Counted from the stretch's first letter, positions 53,070-61,878 are shown. The stretch: 64,000 nt of DNA from an uncultured Candidatus Saccharibacteria bacterium (GCA_948945085.1 CARBGY010000001.1:62001-126000); one strand, 5' to 3'. Notes: generated from the sequence alone by a model not told the origin. Translations and numbers: made by a program.

Positions 53070-54908
53070 CTAAGCATCTTCGTCGTCAGCGAACTGAGAA
53101 TTGTAAAGTTCAGCGTAAAAGCCATCCTGGGCAAGTAGCTCGTCATGTATTCCTTGTTCGATGATATTCCCTTCCTTCATAACGAGAATTAAGTCTGAGT
53201 TACGAATCGTGGACAAGCGATGGGCAATCACGAAACTTGTGCGACCGTGCGTAAGCTTTACGAAAGCATCTTGGATTAACTGTTCAGTACGGGTATCGAC
53301 ATTTGAAGTCGCCTCGTCAAGAATCATCATTGGAGGGTCCGCAATCATTGCACGCGCGATCGTAAGGAGTTGTTTCTCGCCAGCTGAAATATTATCTGAA
53401 TCTTCTGAGATCTGAGTTTTATAGCCTTGCGGTAATGATTCGATAAAATGGTGAATGCTGCTTGCTTCGGTGGCTTTTAAAATATCGGCATGCGTAGCAC
53501 TAGGTTTGCCGTATTTGAGGTTTTCCTCGATGGTTCCAGAAAAGAGCCAAGTGTCCTGAAGCACCATACCGAAGAGCTTTCGAACATCGGCGCGTTTCAT
53601 CTCTTTGGTTGGTACGTCATCGATTGTAATGTAACCAGTATCTGGATCATAGAAACGCATGAGTAGATTAATGATTGTAGTTTTACCAGCACCGGTTGGT
53701 CCAACAATTGCGACTTGCATGCCTGGCTGAATCTTAACGGAAAAGTTCTTAATAATGGGTTTTTCTTTATCGTAGGAAAAGTTCACCTCGTGAAACTCAA
53801 CCGATCCTTGAACTTTCTCGATAGTAAGGGCTGGTTCGTAATCGGGAGACTCTTCGGTTTCGTCAAGAAACTCATAGATGCGCTCCGAAGCGGCAAGGGT
53901 TTGTTGGATACTGGAAGCAATTTGAGAAACTTCGGTAATTGGTCGGTTGAACTGAGAAACGTATTGCAAAAAGGCTTGGACGCTACCAATCAATAGATCT
54001 CCGTCAATCGCCATGCGTCCACCAACCACACAGATTAAGACGTAACTTAAATTAGTAAAGACATGAGTAATCGGAAAGGCTAGCGAAGAATAGAATTGTG
54101 CTTTCCAAGATACGTCATAAAGATGTTGGTTAGTACGACCAAACTTTTCAATTGCGGTAGCTTCGTAGGAGTTTGCCTTGATAATTGACTGCCCAGAATA
54201 ATCCTCCTCAATAGTACTGTTTAAACTACCCAGCGTCGCTTGTTGAGAGCGGAAGAAGGTCTGCGCTTTTTTGGCGACAAGCGAAACGAAGATAAGTGAA
54301 AACGGTACAGCAACAAGCGCAATAATGGAAAGCCAGAAAGAAATTGTCATCATCATGATAAGAATACCTACTAGCATCGTTACGCTACTAATAACTCGAG
54401 AAAGTACGTCCGCTAAGGTATTTGAAACCATACTAACGTCATTTGACATTCGAGATAAGGTGTCGCCAAATTGATGCCTATCAAAGTAAGAAATTGGTAA
54501 ACGTGAAATTTTATCAAGGATTCTGGAACGCATCTTCTTAGCATAATGAGCTGAGACGATCGAAAGTAAAACACCTTCGATATAATTAAGAATGCCCGAC
54601 AAAATGAAGAGGAAAATCAACAGAAGTGCAAGATTACCAAGTTTAGTCCAGTTCAAGGCGGAGCTAAGTGTTTCTGGATCAGGGATTTTACCACCGGCCT
54701 GCATGATAGCAGTACCGTAATCAGAAACAGCTGTGTCGGTCATTTGGCCAAGAATTTTTGGGCCAAATATTGTACAGACAGTTGAGCCGATCGCTAACAG
54801 CATTGCTACGGTAATAGGGACTGCCCACGGACGCAATGAAAGACAAAAGCGTTTAAAGGCTACGCTTAGCTTTTTTGGCTTTTCGCTGCCATTCATCATT
54901 CTAGGCAT
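53070..54908 (-). CDS. ABC exporter half-transporter, consensus ATPase site partner
   Basis: A 612-residue half-transporter with six membrane helices (about 30-320) and a C-terminal ATPase domain: Walker A GPTGAGKTT, signature ISAGEKQLL, Walker B MMILDEATSNVD and H-loop VIAHRLST. With the overlapping upstream gene it forms a heterodimeric type IV exporter, as in BmrCD or TM287/288, moving drugs, lipids or peptides. The ATG follows AGGAGG and overlaps the upstream gene by 8 bases. Confidence 0.92.
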   Translation of the reverse strand: MPRMMNGSEKPKKLSVAFKRFCLSLRPWAVPITVAMLLAIGSTVCTIFGPKILGQMTDTAVSDYGTAIMQAGGKIPDPETLSSALNWTKLGNLALLLIFLFILSGILNYIEGVLLSIVSAHYAKKMRSRILDKISRLPISYFDRHQFGDTLSRMSNDVSMVSNTLADVLSRVISSVTMLVGILIMMMTISFWLSIIALVAVPFSLIFVSLVAKKAQTFFRSQQATLGSLNSTIEEDYSGQSIIKANSYEATAIEKFGRTNQHLYDVSWKAQFYSSLAFPITHVFTNLSYVLICVVGGRMAIDGDLLIGSVQAFLQYVSQFNRPITEVSQIASSIQQTLAASERIYEFLDETEESPDYEPALTIEKVQGSVEFHEVNFSYDKEKPIIKNFSVKIQPGMQVAIVGPTGAGKTTIINLLMRFYDPDTGYITIDDVPTKEMKRADVRKLFGMVLQDTWLFSGTIEENLKYGKPSATHADILKATEASSIHHFIESLPQGYKTQISEDSDNISAGEKQLLTIARAMIADPPMMILDEATSNVDTRTEQLIQDAFVKLTHGRTSFVIAHRLSTIRNSDLILVMKEGNIIEQGIHDELLAQDGFYAELYNSQFADDEDA

Positions 54909-56676
54909 GTTTTACCTCCTTTGTCATAGTTTCACTTTTAGCGAGTTCGTCCTGGGACTCCTGTTCGGAAAGCTGAGATTTAGCAATTTCACGATAGACT
55001 TTGCACTTACTAAGTAGTTCATAATGATCCCCCTTGCCGACTATTTTGCCTTCACTAAGGACAACGATCTGTTCGGCGTCACGAATAGTGCTAATACGTT
55101 GCGCAACAATGAGAGTAACAGCATTTTTCGTGATCGGCTTTAGCGCTTCACGCAGAATAGAATCAGTCTTCATGTCGAGCGCAGAAAAAGAATCGTCAAA
55201 GATGTAGATGTCTGGGTCTTTTGCAATTGCGCGCGCGATTGAGAGACGCTGACGCTGTCCACCAGAAACATTAGTTCCACCCTGTGAAATGTGTGAGTCG
55301 TACTTTTTGTCGAGCTTTTCGATAAATTCTGCGGATTGTGAAACACGAGCGGCTAGATGTAAACGTTCGTCGCTTGCTTCTGGCGCACCAAAGAGAATGT
55401 TACTACGTACTGTACCAGAAAAGAGTAATCCGCGCTGAGGAACATAGCCGATCCGACGCATCAAATCCCCCTGCGCATAGTCTTTGATGTTAATACCATT
55501 GATTTTAATATTACCATCCGTCACTTCGTAGAAGCGTGGGACTAAGTTGATGAGAGTAGATTTACCAGAACCAGTCGAACCGATAAACGCAGTAGTTTCG
55601 CCAGCTTTTGCCGTAAAGGAAATATTTTCAAGAACATTCTCTTCAGCGCCGTGGTATTTAAAATTAACGTTGGTAAATTCAACCGAAGGAACTAATTCTG
55701 GTTTACCTAATGTCTGGTCGCGCCAAGTGATTTTAGGTTTACTATCGAGGACTTCATTAATGCGTTTAGCAGAAACATTGGCACGTGGCAAGATCACAAA
55801 GAGCATCGTAAGGAAGAGGAAGGACATGACAATTTGAATTGCATACTGCATGAAGGCCATCATGTTACCAAGATAGGCAATATCTTTTGTCAATAATGTA
55901 ATTCCAATCCAAGTACAAAGCAATGTAGTACCATTAAAGACTAGGCTAATAAGTGGGCCCTGGAGGGACAGGATTTTATCGACCCAGACGTTAAGTTTAG
56001 CGTTTTCATCGTTAGTTTTATCGAATTTACGTTTCTCGGTAGCTTCGTTATTGAAGGCGCGAATTACTCGTAGCCCGGTAAGATTTTCACGAGTTAGTAG
56101 TGTAATACGGTCGGCTAACTTCTGGATGATAGTAAATTTCGGCATAACAATCGACATGATTAAAATAGTTAGGAATAGAATTACACCAACAGCAAGCGCA
56201 ATAATCCAGGTCATATCTGGGGCTGTGGCGATGGCTTGTCCAATAGCGAGAACACAGGTTAGCGGGGCGCGTAAAGCCATAGATAGACACATCACGATCG
56301 CAGATTGGACCTGGTTGATATCGTTTGTGGTACGCGTAATGAGTGAGGCGGTTGAGAACTTATCAATATCAGCAATACTAAAACTCAAGACTTGTTTGAA
56401 GAAATCATTACGGACGTCACGGGAAAAGGCAGTGCCGATCCGCGCAGATAAAAAGTTAGCCGTAAAGGCACAGATTGATGAAAAAACTGCAAGACCGATC
56501 ATTAAAATACCCGTTCGCCAAACGTAGTCAAGGTCATTTTTCATGATACCTTCGTTAATAATGTCAGCCATCAAAGCAGGAAGCTGCAAAGAGGTCCAAA
56601 CTTGAAGCCCGATCATTACTAGTAGTAAAATGGATTGCCATAAATAAGGTTTAAGATATTTGAATAACTTTAGCAT
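54901..56676 (-). CDS. ABC exporter half-transporter with altered Walker B
   Basis: A 591-residue half-transporter: six membrane helices (about 15-310) and an ATPase domain with Walker A GSTGSGKST and signature VSGGQRQRL. Walker B reads YIFDDSFSALD, with Asp where the catalytic Glu is expected, and the switch residue is Gln (VAQRIST for the usual AHR). One of the two composite sites is therefore probably non-hydrolytic, as in known heterodimeric exporters. It is the first gene of the pair. Confidence 0.92.
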   Translation of the reverse strand: MLKLFKYLKPYLWQSILLLVMIGLQVWTSLQLPALMADIINEGIMKNDLDYVWRTGILMIGLAVFSSICAFTANFLSARIGTAFSRDVRNDFFKQVLSFSIADIDKFSTASLITRTTNDINQVQSAIVMCLSMALRAPLTCVLAIGQAIATAPDMTWIIALAVGVILFLTILIMSIVMPKFTIIQKLADRITLLTRENLTGLRVIRAFNNEATEKRKFDKTNDENAKLNVWVDKILSLQGPLISLVFNGTTLLCTWIGITLLTKDIAYLGNMMAFMQYAIQIVMSFLFLTMLFVILPRANVSAKRINEVLDSKPKITWRDQTLGKPELVPSVEFTNVNFKYHGAEENVLENISFTAKAGETTAFIGSTGSGKSTLINLVPRFYEVTDGNIKINGINIKDYAQGDLMRRIGYVPQRGLLFSGTVRSNILFGAPEASDERLHLAARVSQSAEFIEKLDKKYDSHISQGGTNVSGGQRQRLSIARAIAKDPDIYIFDDSFSALDMKTDSILREALKPITKNAVTLIVAQRISTIRDAEQIVVLSEGKIVGKGDHYELLSKCKVYREIAKSQLSEQESQDELAKSETMTKEVKHA

Positions 56677-56682
56677 CTCACT

Positions 56683-56688
56683 ATGATA
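56683..56688 (-). promoter_or_regulatory. -10 box of the ABC exporter operon, leaderless start
   Basis: TATCAT followed by AGTGAG and the ATG, a 6-nt gap. It is a weaker hexamer than most in this group. Confidence 0.45.
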
Positions 56689-56821
56689 TCGCTAATTTTT
56701 AGCATAGTCAAGACACGAGTGCTAGTTGATTTTTGTTGCTTACAAGTATCGTAGATTTTTAAGGTTTATTTAAGGTTATACTAGCTTACTATGGGATATT
56801 TTGATAAACATGATCTTTTTA

Positions 56822-56850
56822 TTGACTTTTTCAATTTGGTGTGATATAAT
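56822..56850 (+). promoter_or_regulatory. Strong promoter of the YhhQ-type transporter gene
   Basis: TTGACT (56822-56827), 17-bp spacer, TATAAT (56845-56850). The leader of about 92 nt has a GGTCAG/CTGACT pairing. I looked for preQ1-I and preQ1-II riboswitch patterns and did not find them. Confidence 0.85.
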
Positions 56851-56949
56851 TAAGGAGAGGGAGGTCAGAACCAGAAGTTGATTCGTTAAGATGTGTTCTT
56901 GCTGACTTACGATACTTGAAACTTAAAATTTATGAAAGGTGGTTTTGTT

Positions 56950-57744
56950 ATGCAAAAGAAATTCACAAACGAAAGCCTAGATGGTGCTTGGAGAAGGGTC
57001 TTAAAAACGCTTGAAATTGGGGATGATATTGATGATCCTGAGCCAATGTCGGCACTGGTCGCAAAGATTCTGATTTTTATGGCGACGGCAATGGGAATGA
57101 TCCTAATTGTCAGTAACCTTGCGGCATTAAAGATTTGGAGGCTTGCATTGCCGTGGCCCGAACAGCTCTGGCCGCTGAAGGTTTACGCGCTGGTCACATT
57201 GCCGGTTGATGCAGGAATCTTGTTGTTCCCTTTTTCATATGCAATTGGAGACATGATGGTAGAGATTTTTGGCCAGAGGGTGGCGAATTTAGTGGCGGTT
57301 TACTCGGCAATATTCGCTATATTTGCAGCAGCGATACTGTTTGTTGCTAAAGTCATGTTGCCGGACTACCCAGGCGCAGATAACAGTGGTTTCGTAGTGG
57401 TACAGAGTGCGACAGGAAGGATTTTTATCGCAAGCGTATTAGGATTTCTGATTAGCCAGATCATTAATAATCACGTTTTCGTCCAGTTGCGCAAGATGAA
57501 GAGCAATGGTAACTTTCGAGAGCGAGCACTGCTATCATCAATAGTGGCGAGGGTATTTGATATCGCAGTATTTGAAGTTTTGGCCTTTTTAGGAAAGCTC
57601 TCCCTAAAGGAGTTCTTCATGCAAGCGATATTTGCTTACATTGCTGGAGTTGTTATTGAATTTTTAATTAGTACACCGACTAAAAAGTTTGTACAACGAT
57701 TGATTAGCTGGTGTCATTACGACAATGGCAAAGTAGTGCGTTAG
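56950..57744 (+). CDS. yhhQ: YhhQ/VUT-family queuosine precursor transporter
   Basis: A 264-residue membrane protein with six predicted helices. The VUT/YhhQ features ASNLAALK-like VSNLAALK, DAGILLFPFSYAIGDMMVEIFG and the FLISQIINNHVF segment point to a transporter for preQ0, preQ1 or queuine. I chose the second ATG (56950), placed 7 nt after AAAGGTGG; the first ATG overlaps that SD. With tgt 0.9 kb downstream it implies salvage of the queuosine base from outside, plausibly from the host. A strong terminator follows. Confidence 0.85.
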   Translation: MQKKFTNESLDGAWRRVLKTLEIGDDIDDPEPMSALVAKILIFMATAMGMILIVSNLAALKIWRLALPWPEQLWPLKVYALVTLPVDAGILLFPFSYAIGDMMVEIFGQRVANLVAVYSAIFAIFAAAILFVAKVMLPDYPGADNSGFVVVQSATGRIFIASVLGFLISQIINNHVFVQLRKMKSNGNFRERALLSSIVARVFDIAVFEVLAFLGKLSLKEFFMQAIFAYIAGVVIEFLISTPTKKFVQRLISWCHYDNGKVVR

Positions 57745-57817
57745 GTTAATAGATCGAGCGGAAGACTTTAAGTCTGACGTAAGATGTAATTACGATGATG
57801 CAATATAACCACTTTAA

Positions 57818-57840
57818 CCCTCCGTAAGGAGGGATTTTTT
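57818..57840 (+). terminator. Terminator of the transporter gene
   Basis: CCCTCC-GTAA-GGAGGG stem (57818-57833) followed by ATTTTTT. Confidence 0.88.
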
Positions 57841-57852
57841 ATGTGTTATTCA

Positions 57853-58590
57853 CTATTCTAATTCTAATTTAGCAGAAAGAGCAAGATGATCGGAAACCAG
57901 ATCAGGATAAACGGTAAAGTCAGAACTCTTAACCCGATCATTAATTAGGATATGATCACAGGGTACAGCACCGTTAAATTTAAGGCCGCAGAGAGTAGTT
58001 TTTATGCCGGCCTCGGACGTTAAATCTCTCAAAAAGTCAAGCGGGCGCATGGCGGGTGATTCATGAATAATGTTTAAGTCGCCGCACATTACAAGAGGAC
58101 CTTGTTCGCTCAAAGGACGTATGATACTAGCAACTTTTTCAAAAGCTTTAATACTGTCACGATCGCCCAACGGATCGGGTCGCCAGAAACCGTGATGATT
58201 AACGACTGTTAGTCCGTTTTCAAGTTCGGCGACTTGGATATTTAAGTTGTTGCTAATTTTTTCGCCGAGGACAGTGTGTTCGGAATATTGGCCGTTAATA
58301 AATGTATCGTGTGTTTTTAAAAAAGGGATACGACTAAGAATTAAATTCCCTTCCTCAAAATGGTCATTTGCTATATCACTGCACCAATTAGGCGAGAAAA
58401 AGACATGTTCGAGACCGCTTGCTTCAACGATTTGCGATAAGTCAAAGCAAAGGCGCGCAAGATGACCCTGACAATCGTCAGATGCAAAAACTTCTTGAAG
58501 ACAGATGATGTCAAAATCGTTCTCCTGAAGAAAACGTTTCAAGTTTCCCTCAATTTTCCCCATCCAGACATTGAGCTGTAAAATTTTCAT
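57853..58590 (-). CDS. Endonuclease/exonuclease/phosphatase-family hydrolase
   Basis: A 245-residue EEP-fold enzyme with the metal-binding QEVF glutamate, HGFWR histidine region, GDLNIIHES and the C-terminal SDHLAL. The family includes AP endonucleases, nucleases and phosphodiesterases, and members with no signal peptide like this one often act on nucleic acid or nucleotides. The substrate is not determined. It lies between the transporter and tgt on the opposite strand. Confidence 0.82.
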   Translation of the reverse strand: MKILQLNVWMGKIEGNLKRFLQENDFDIICLQEVFASDDCQGHLARLCFDLSQIVEASGLEHVFFSPNWCSDIANDHFEEGNLILSRIPFLKTHDTFINGQYSEHTVLGEKISNNLNIQVAELENGLTVVNHHGFWRPDPLGDRDSIKAFEKVASIIRPLSEQGPLVMCGDLNIIHESPAMRPLDFLRDLTSEAGIKTTLCGLKFNGAVPCDHILINDRVKSSDFTVYPDLVSDHLALSAKLELE

Positions 58591-58596
58591 GTTTTT

Positions 58597-58602
58597 ATTC
58601 TA
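58597..58602 (-). promoter_or_regulatory. -10 box of the EEP hydrolase gene, leaderless start
   Basis: TAGAAT followed by AAAAAC and the ATG, a 6-nt gap. Confidence 0.52.
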
Positions 58603-58651
58603 CTACATGCCGAAGTAGCATACAAGTCTTCATAAAATAACTGAGGTATAC

Positions 58652-58657
58652 TATAAT
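58652..58657 (+). promoter_or_regulatory. -10 box of tgt, leaderless start
   Basis: TATAAT followed by ATAGAG and the ATG at 58664, a 6-nt gap. Confidence 0.62.
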
Positions 58658-58663
58658 ATAGAG

Positions 58664-59926
58664 ATGGAATTTGAAGTTGAAAAAGTTTTGGATAATGGAC
58701 TTGGACGAGTAGGAACGATTCGAACGGCGCATGGGGAAATTAAAACACCAGCATTCATAGCAGTCGGAACGCACGGATATGTACGATTTATTTCGGCAGC
58801 AGACCTCCATAAGCTTGGAGCGCAGGCAATGTTGTCGAATGGTTTTCATCTAAGACGAGAAAGTCAAGCAATCGCTGAAGCGGGAGGACTTGCAGATTGG
58901 TCGCCGATTGATCAATTGAACCAAAATCAGAGGCCAGACGGCCAGCCAACGGTACCCTGGCAGGGACCGACTTTGACGGATAGTGGCGGATTTCAGGTGA
59001 TGTCGCTCGGATCGGGGTTGGGAAAAGTGGTTTCGATGGAGCGAGAACGTGGGGTCACAAATACAGCGCACAAAGAGCGGCTCGCTCGAGTTGAAGAGCA
59101 AGGAGTAAGTTTTATCGATCCGTTCGATAGTGAGCCGGATTTTATCGGTCCGGAGGAATCGATGCAAATCCAATGTCGAATTGGGGCCGATATTCATATG
59201 GCTTTTGACGAGTTGACATCGCTAGCGGATACTTACGAATACAATATCGAAGCGATAGAACGAACGGAAAGATGGGCGCTTAGAAGTTTACAGGAACACC
59301 TAAAGCATCGTGACGATCTTGGATATCGACAGAACTTATACGCAGTTCTGCAAGGAGGGAGATGGGAAGATTTGCGGCGCAAGACGGCGCAGAATTTGGC
59401 GAAAATGCAGATTGATGGAGTTGGCTTTGATGGTTTTGGGTTAGGAGGAGCGTTCTTAAAGGAAGATCTGGGTGAGATTTTAAGATGGTGTAACGAAGAG
59501 CTACCGATGGAAAAACCACGACATCTTTTAGGGCTATCACATCCAGATGATATTTTAATTGGAGCAGAAATGGGTGCGGATACATTCGACTGTGTAGCAC
59601 CTATGCGAGAAGCGCGTCACGGTAAGATTTACACACACGATGGAAATTTAAATTTGCGTAAATTTGCGGGTGCAGGAGAATTATTAGAAGCCGGGTGCGA
59701 CTGCGCTACTTGTCGGGCAGGATGGACAAAAGGTAGTCTACGTGCAATGTGGCGGTCGGGGGATGCGGAGAAAAAGCGCCAATATTACAATTTAGCTTCG
59801 ATACATAATTTGCGCTTTATTGTGCGTTTAACGGAAGAGATCCGCGAAGCGATGCGAAAGGACGAGTTCCAGCAGTATAAAAAGGATTTCTTAAGAAAGT
59901 ATTACGGATCAGTCACAGAGGTATAG
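58664..59926 (+). CDS. tgt: tRNA-guanine transglycosylase
   Basis: A 420-residue Tgt that exchanges the wobble guanine of GUN-anticodon tRNAs for a queuosine base. The nucleophile/general-base regions LTDSGGFQVMSLGSG and DTFDCVAPMREARHGKIYT, the VGFDGFGLGG base-pocket loop and the zinc motif CDCATCRAGWTKG-like CxCxxC are visible. Bacterial enzymes usually take preQ1, some use queuine; the pocket cannot be decided by eye. With the YhhQ-type transporter and no queuosine synthesis genes in sight, salvage is likely. Confidence 0.95.
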   Translation: MEFEVEKVLDNGLGRVGTIRTAHGEIKTPAFIAVGTHGYVRFISAADLHKLGAQAMLSNGFHLRRESQAIAEAGGLADWSPIDQLNQNQRPDGQPTVPWQGPTLTDSGGFQVMSLGSGLGKVVSMERERGVTNTAHKERLARVEEQGVSFIDPFDSEPDFIGPEESMQIQCRIGADIHMAFDELTSLADTYEYNIEAIERTERWALRSLQEHLKHRDDLGYRQNLYAVLQGGRWEDLRRKTAQNLAKMQIDGVGFDGFGLGGAFLKEDLGEILRWCNEELPMEKPRHLLGLSHPDDILIGAEMGADTFDCVAPMREARHGKIYTHDGNLNLRKFAGAGELLEAGCDCATCRAGWTKGSLRAMWRSGDAEKKRQYYNLASIHNLRFIVRLTEEIREAMRKDEFQQYKKDFLRKYYGSVTEV

Positions 59927-59946
59927 AAAGCCTCAAGCAGGAAAAG

Positions 59947-59968
59947 CCCTCAGCGGTTAAACTGAGGG
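59947..59968 (-). terminator. Hairpin between tgt and the 38-residue peptide gene
   Basis: CCCTCAG/CTGAGGG stem (59947-59953 and 59962-59968), with CTTTTCC following on the minus strand. It could serve both convergent genes. Confidence 0.6.
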
Positions 59969-59982
59969 TGGTGTTGGTTACA

Positions 59983-60099
59983 TTAAATTGGACAGTCCAT
60001 ATATAGACGGAAGATAACTGCAAAGACAAAAATAGAAAATAATACCAGCATTCTTCTCCAGCCGGAGAGATATAATAGTGACAAAGCAAAATTCTTCAT
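59983..60099 (-). CDS. 38-residue single-helix membrane peptide
   Basis: A 38-codon gene too short for routine calling. The ATG at 60099 follows AAAAGGAGGAAATTTCC, an excellent SD. The peptide has a basic turn (WRR, residues 14-16), one hydrophobic helix (about 17-31) and a short tail with one Cys. A canonical promoter at 60197 and a structured leader of about 90 nt support expression. The make-up recalls small membrane regulators or type I toxins, but no antisense RNA is evident. The longer frame back to 60247 crosses the promoter and is not used. Confidence 0.62.
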   Translation of the reverse strand: MKNFALSLLYLSGWRRMLVLFSIFVFAVIFRLYMDCPI

Positions 60100-60196
60100 G
60101 GAAATTTCCTCCTTTTGTGATTTTTTCGAGCAACAGTTCTACGGTCATAGGGGAGATTCGTAACCGCAAGGAACTAAGAATATATCTTATATTTTT

Positions 60197-60225
60197 ATTG
60201 TAGCACAGATATCTAAAAAAGTCAA
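60197..60225 (-). promoter_or_regulatory. Strong promoter of the 38-residue peptide gene
   Basis: TTGACT (60220-60225), 17-bp spacer ending TGTGC, TACAAT (60197-60202) on the minus strand. The leader contains AGTTC/GAACT and CGGT/ACCG pairings. Confidence 0.85.
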
Positions 60226-60356
60226 TACTTTTTATGTATATTTTCATAAAATCGCAATAATTTTTAAAGTTATCATCTCTGCAAGACGTATTTTAGGCCT
60301 ATTTTAGGTCTATTTTGTGGTTTTAAACATGGTAGATTGGTCGTTTTAGAAAAGGG

Positions 60357-60385
60357 TTGGCGAAACAGATGCGACGTGATAGAAT
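60357..60385 (+). promoter_or_regulatory. Promoter of the AI-2E-family gene
   Basis: TTGGCG (60357-60362), 17-bp spacer, TAGAAT (60380-60385), with an SD just downstream. Confidence 0.6.
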
Positions 60386-60403
60386 GAGAGAAAAGGAGGT
60401 ATC

Positions 60404-61522
60404 GTGAGTAGAACGATTGAGGTAGAGACGAAGACTTTCGTTCGATTTTGGTTGGTGATTCTAGGTTTTGGACTTGCAGCGCTTTTTGTTTGGAAGGCTC
60501 TAGGAGCGATTGTGATTATCGGCGTGGCGCTCTTGCTTACGATCGCGATCCAGCCATTAGCACGTAAAATTGATAAATTGGCCAAGAAACAACGGGGTTC
60601 AGCTTCGTCTTCGATTATTGCCTATGCAATTGTGATTGCGGCGCTGGGGGTCGTTTTAGCCGTGGCAGGGCCAGTAGTGATCGAGCAAACCACTCAGTTC
60701 GTGCAACAACTGCCATCGACCTTCGAGCATACTTTTGGGGGTTGGGATGGGATTAATGATTTTGGACAAACGATTGGTATCGATAATCTCCAAGAAGAGA
60801 TCAATATAGCACTGCAAAAATTCTCGAGCGGTTTTGTATCAAATCTAGGAAATGCTCTTGTAATGAGTGTTAGTACGATTGCGAGCGTTATTACTAATGT
60901 CATCTTAACAATAGTATTAACATTATTCTTTGCGCTGGAAGGTTCGACGATTGTTGAGGGATTTTGGGATATGCTGGAAGGACATAGAAAAAGTAAAACG
61001 ATCCGTGCCTATAAGCGACTTGCTGGGAGGATGACGGATGCAATTTCAACTTACTTTTCGCACCAAGTGATGGTGGCGGTGTTAGATGGCTGCGTAGTGA
61101 CGATTGCTGTGTTGTTTCTAGCGTTAGTTTGTAATTTACCTGGAAGCTTAGCGCTGCCGATGGGATTACTCGCAATGGTTTTTTACCTAATTCCGATGTT
61201 TGGGCCGATTATTAGCTGCGGTTTGATTACTATTATTTTACTATTTAGTTCTCCGATTGCTGCAATTATTTTCCTAGTCTTCTATATCATTTATGCACAG
61301 GTAGAAAATAACGTAATTGCACCAAAGATTCAGGGAAATGCCCTAAATCTTCCAGCAACGATGATTCTGGTGGCTATTATTATTGGGATGAATGTTTTTG
61401 GATTAATTGGTGCAATTATTGCAATTCCGATTGCAGGCTGTATTAAAGTGTTCTTTGAGGAACTGCCGAGTATCCAAGAGGCGGAAAAGACTGCTAGTCA
61501 AGAAACTGAAACTGTAGTATAA
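60404..61522 (+). CDS. AI-2E/PerM-family membrane protein
   Basis: A 372-residue member of the AI-2E (YhhT/PerM/TqsA) family with about eight hydrophobic helices and the typical C-terminal sequence around YAQVENNVIAPKIQGNALNLPA. Members include exporters of autoinducer-2 and Na+/H+ antiporters; the substrate is unknown. GTG start behind AGGAGG. The stop codon lies inside a TATAAT that may serve the next gene, tRNA-Gln. Confidence 0.88.
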   Translation: MSRTIEVETKTFVRFWLVILGFGLAALFVWKALGAIVIIGVALLLTIAIQPLARKIDKLAKKQRGSASSSIIAYAIVIAALGVVLAVAGPVVIEQTTQFVQQLPSTFEHTFGGWDGINDFGQTIGIDNLQEEINIALQKFSSGFVSNLGNALVMSVSTIASVITNVILTIVLTLFFALEGSTIVEGFWDMLEGHRKSKTIRAYKRLAGRMTDAISTYFSHQVMVAVLDGCVVTIAVLFLALVCNLPGSLALPMGLLAMVFYLIPMFGPIISCGLITIILLFSSPIAAIIFLVFYIIYAQVENNVIAPKIQGNALNLPATMILVAIIIGMNVFGLIGAIIAIPIAGCIKVFFEELPSIQEAEKTASQETETVV

Positions 61523-61523
61523 T
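61518..61523 (+). promoter_or_regulatory. Possible -10 box of tRNA-Gln
   Basis: TATAAT overlapping the stop of the preceding gene, 40 nt before the mature tRNA. No clear -35 hexamer. Confidence 0.4.
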
Positions 61524-61562
61524 GACAGTGTGGGTGTTCCAGTAGGGCACCGTACGATCGAT

Positions 61563-61637
61563 TGGGTCGTCGCCAAGTGGTAAGGCACTGGGTTTTGGTC
61601 CCAGCATTCGCAGGTTCGAATCCTGCCGACCCAGCCA
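61563..61637 (+). tRNA. tRNA-Gln (anticodon TTG)
   Basis: A 75-nt tRNA with CCA encoded. The acceptor stem is TGGGTCG/CGACCCA, the anticodon stem CTGGG/CCCAG encloses TTTTGGT (anticodon TTG), and the T-arm is GCAGG-TTCGAAT-CCTGC. The GatCAB operon at 5-9 kb would complete its aminoacylation if GluRS mischarges it. Confidence 0.95.
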
Positions 61638-61674
61638 AGCAGTAAGCCAGAGTGAAAGCTCTGGTTTTCTGCTT
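61637..61674 (+). terminator. Hairpin directly after tRNA-Gln
   Basis: 16-position stem (61637-61652 with 61659-61674) with one mismatch and one G-T pair around a 6-nt loop, starting at the last base of the CCA. It is a likely processing or termination structure; a long T-run is lacking. Confidence 0.65.
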
Positions 61675-61689
61675 GGTGTACAGAATAAA

Positions 61690-61841
61690 GAAGATAGAGC
61701 AATGCAGCGCACCGAGAAACCGTGAAAACGCCCGTTGTTGTAATCTGACGGATGAACAATAGTACTAATGAAGTTGAGGCTATATGCACTCGTAGCGCCA
61801 GAATATGTGGCATTTGCCCAGTAATAACTGCGGTGACCCGT
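61690..61841 (-). pseudogene. FISUMP C-terminal cassette E1
   Basis: A minus-strand fragment encoding SYYWANATY, SAYSLNF, a variable core and FHGFSVRCIA. It shares 25 identical bases with cassette A (starting ACGGTTTCTCGGTGCG), 13 kb away. It runs towards the 3' end of tRNA-Gln and has no start or N-terminal domain. Confidence 0.65.
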
Positions 61842-61878
61842 CGCGCTACAGCCATCGTTCCTACGGTTTCTCGGTGCG
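61708..61878. repeat. 16-bp inverted repeat between E1 and E2
   Basis: CGCACCGAGAAACCGT (61708-61723) and its complement (61863-61878) bracket a 139-bp segment. Both arms encode the GFSVR end of the FISUMP fold. Confidence 0.65.

Noticed and set aside
56851..56949. preQ1 riboswitch before the YhhQ-type transporter gene
   Set aside because: Neither the class I loop pattern nor class II stems could be matched by eye.
61403..61855. 150-codon minus-strand frame across tRNA-Gln and the E cassettes
   Set aside because: It runs antisense through the tRNA and in the wrong frame of cassette E1; no SD or domain.
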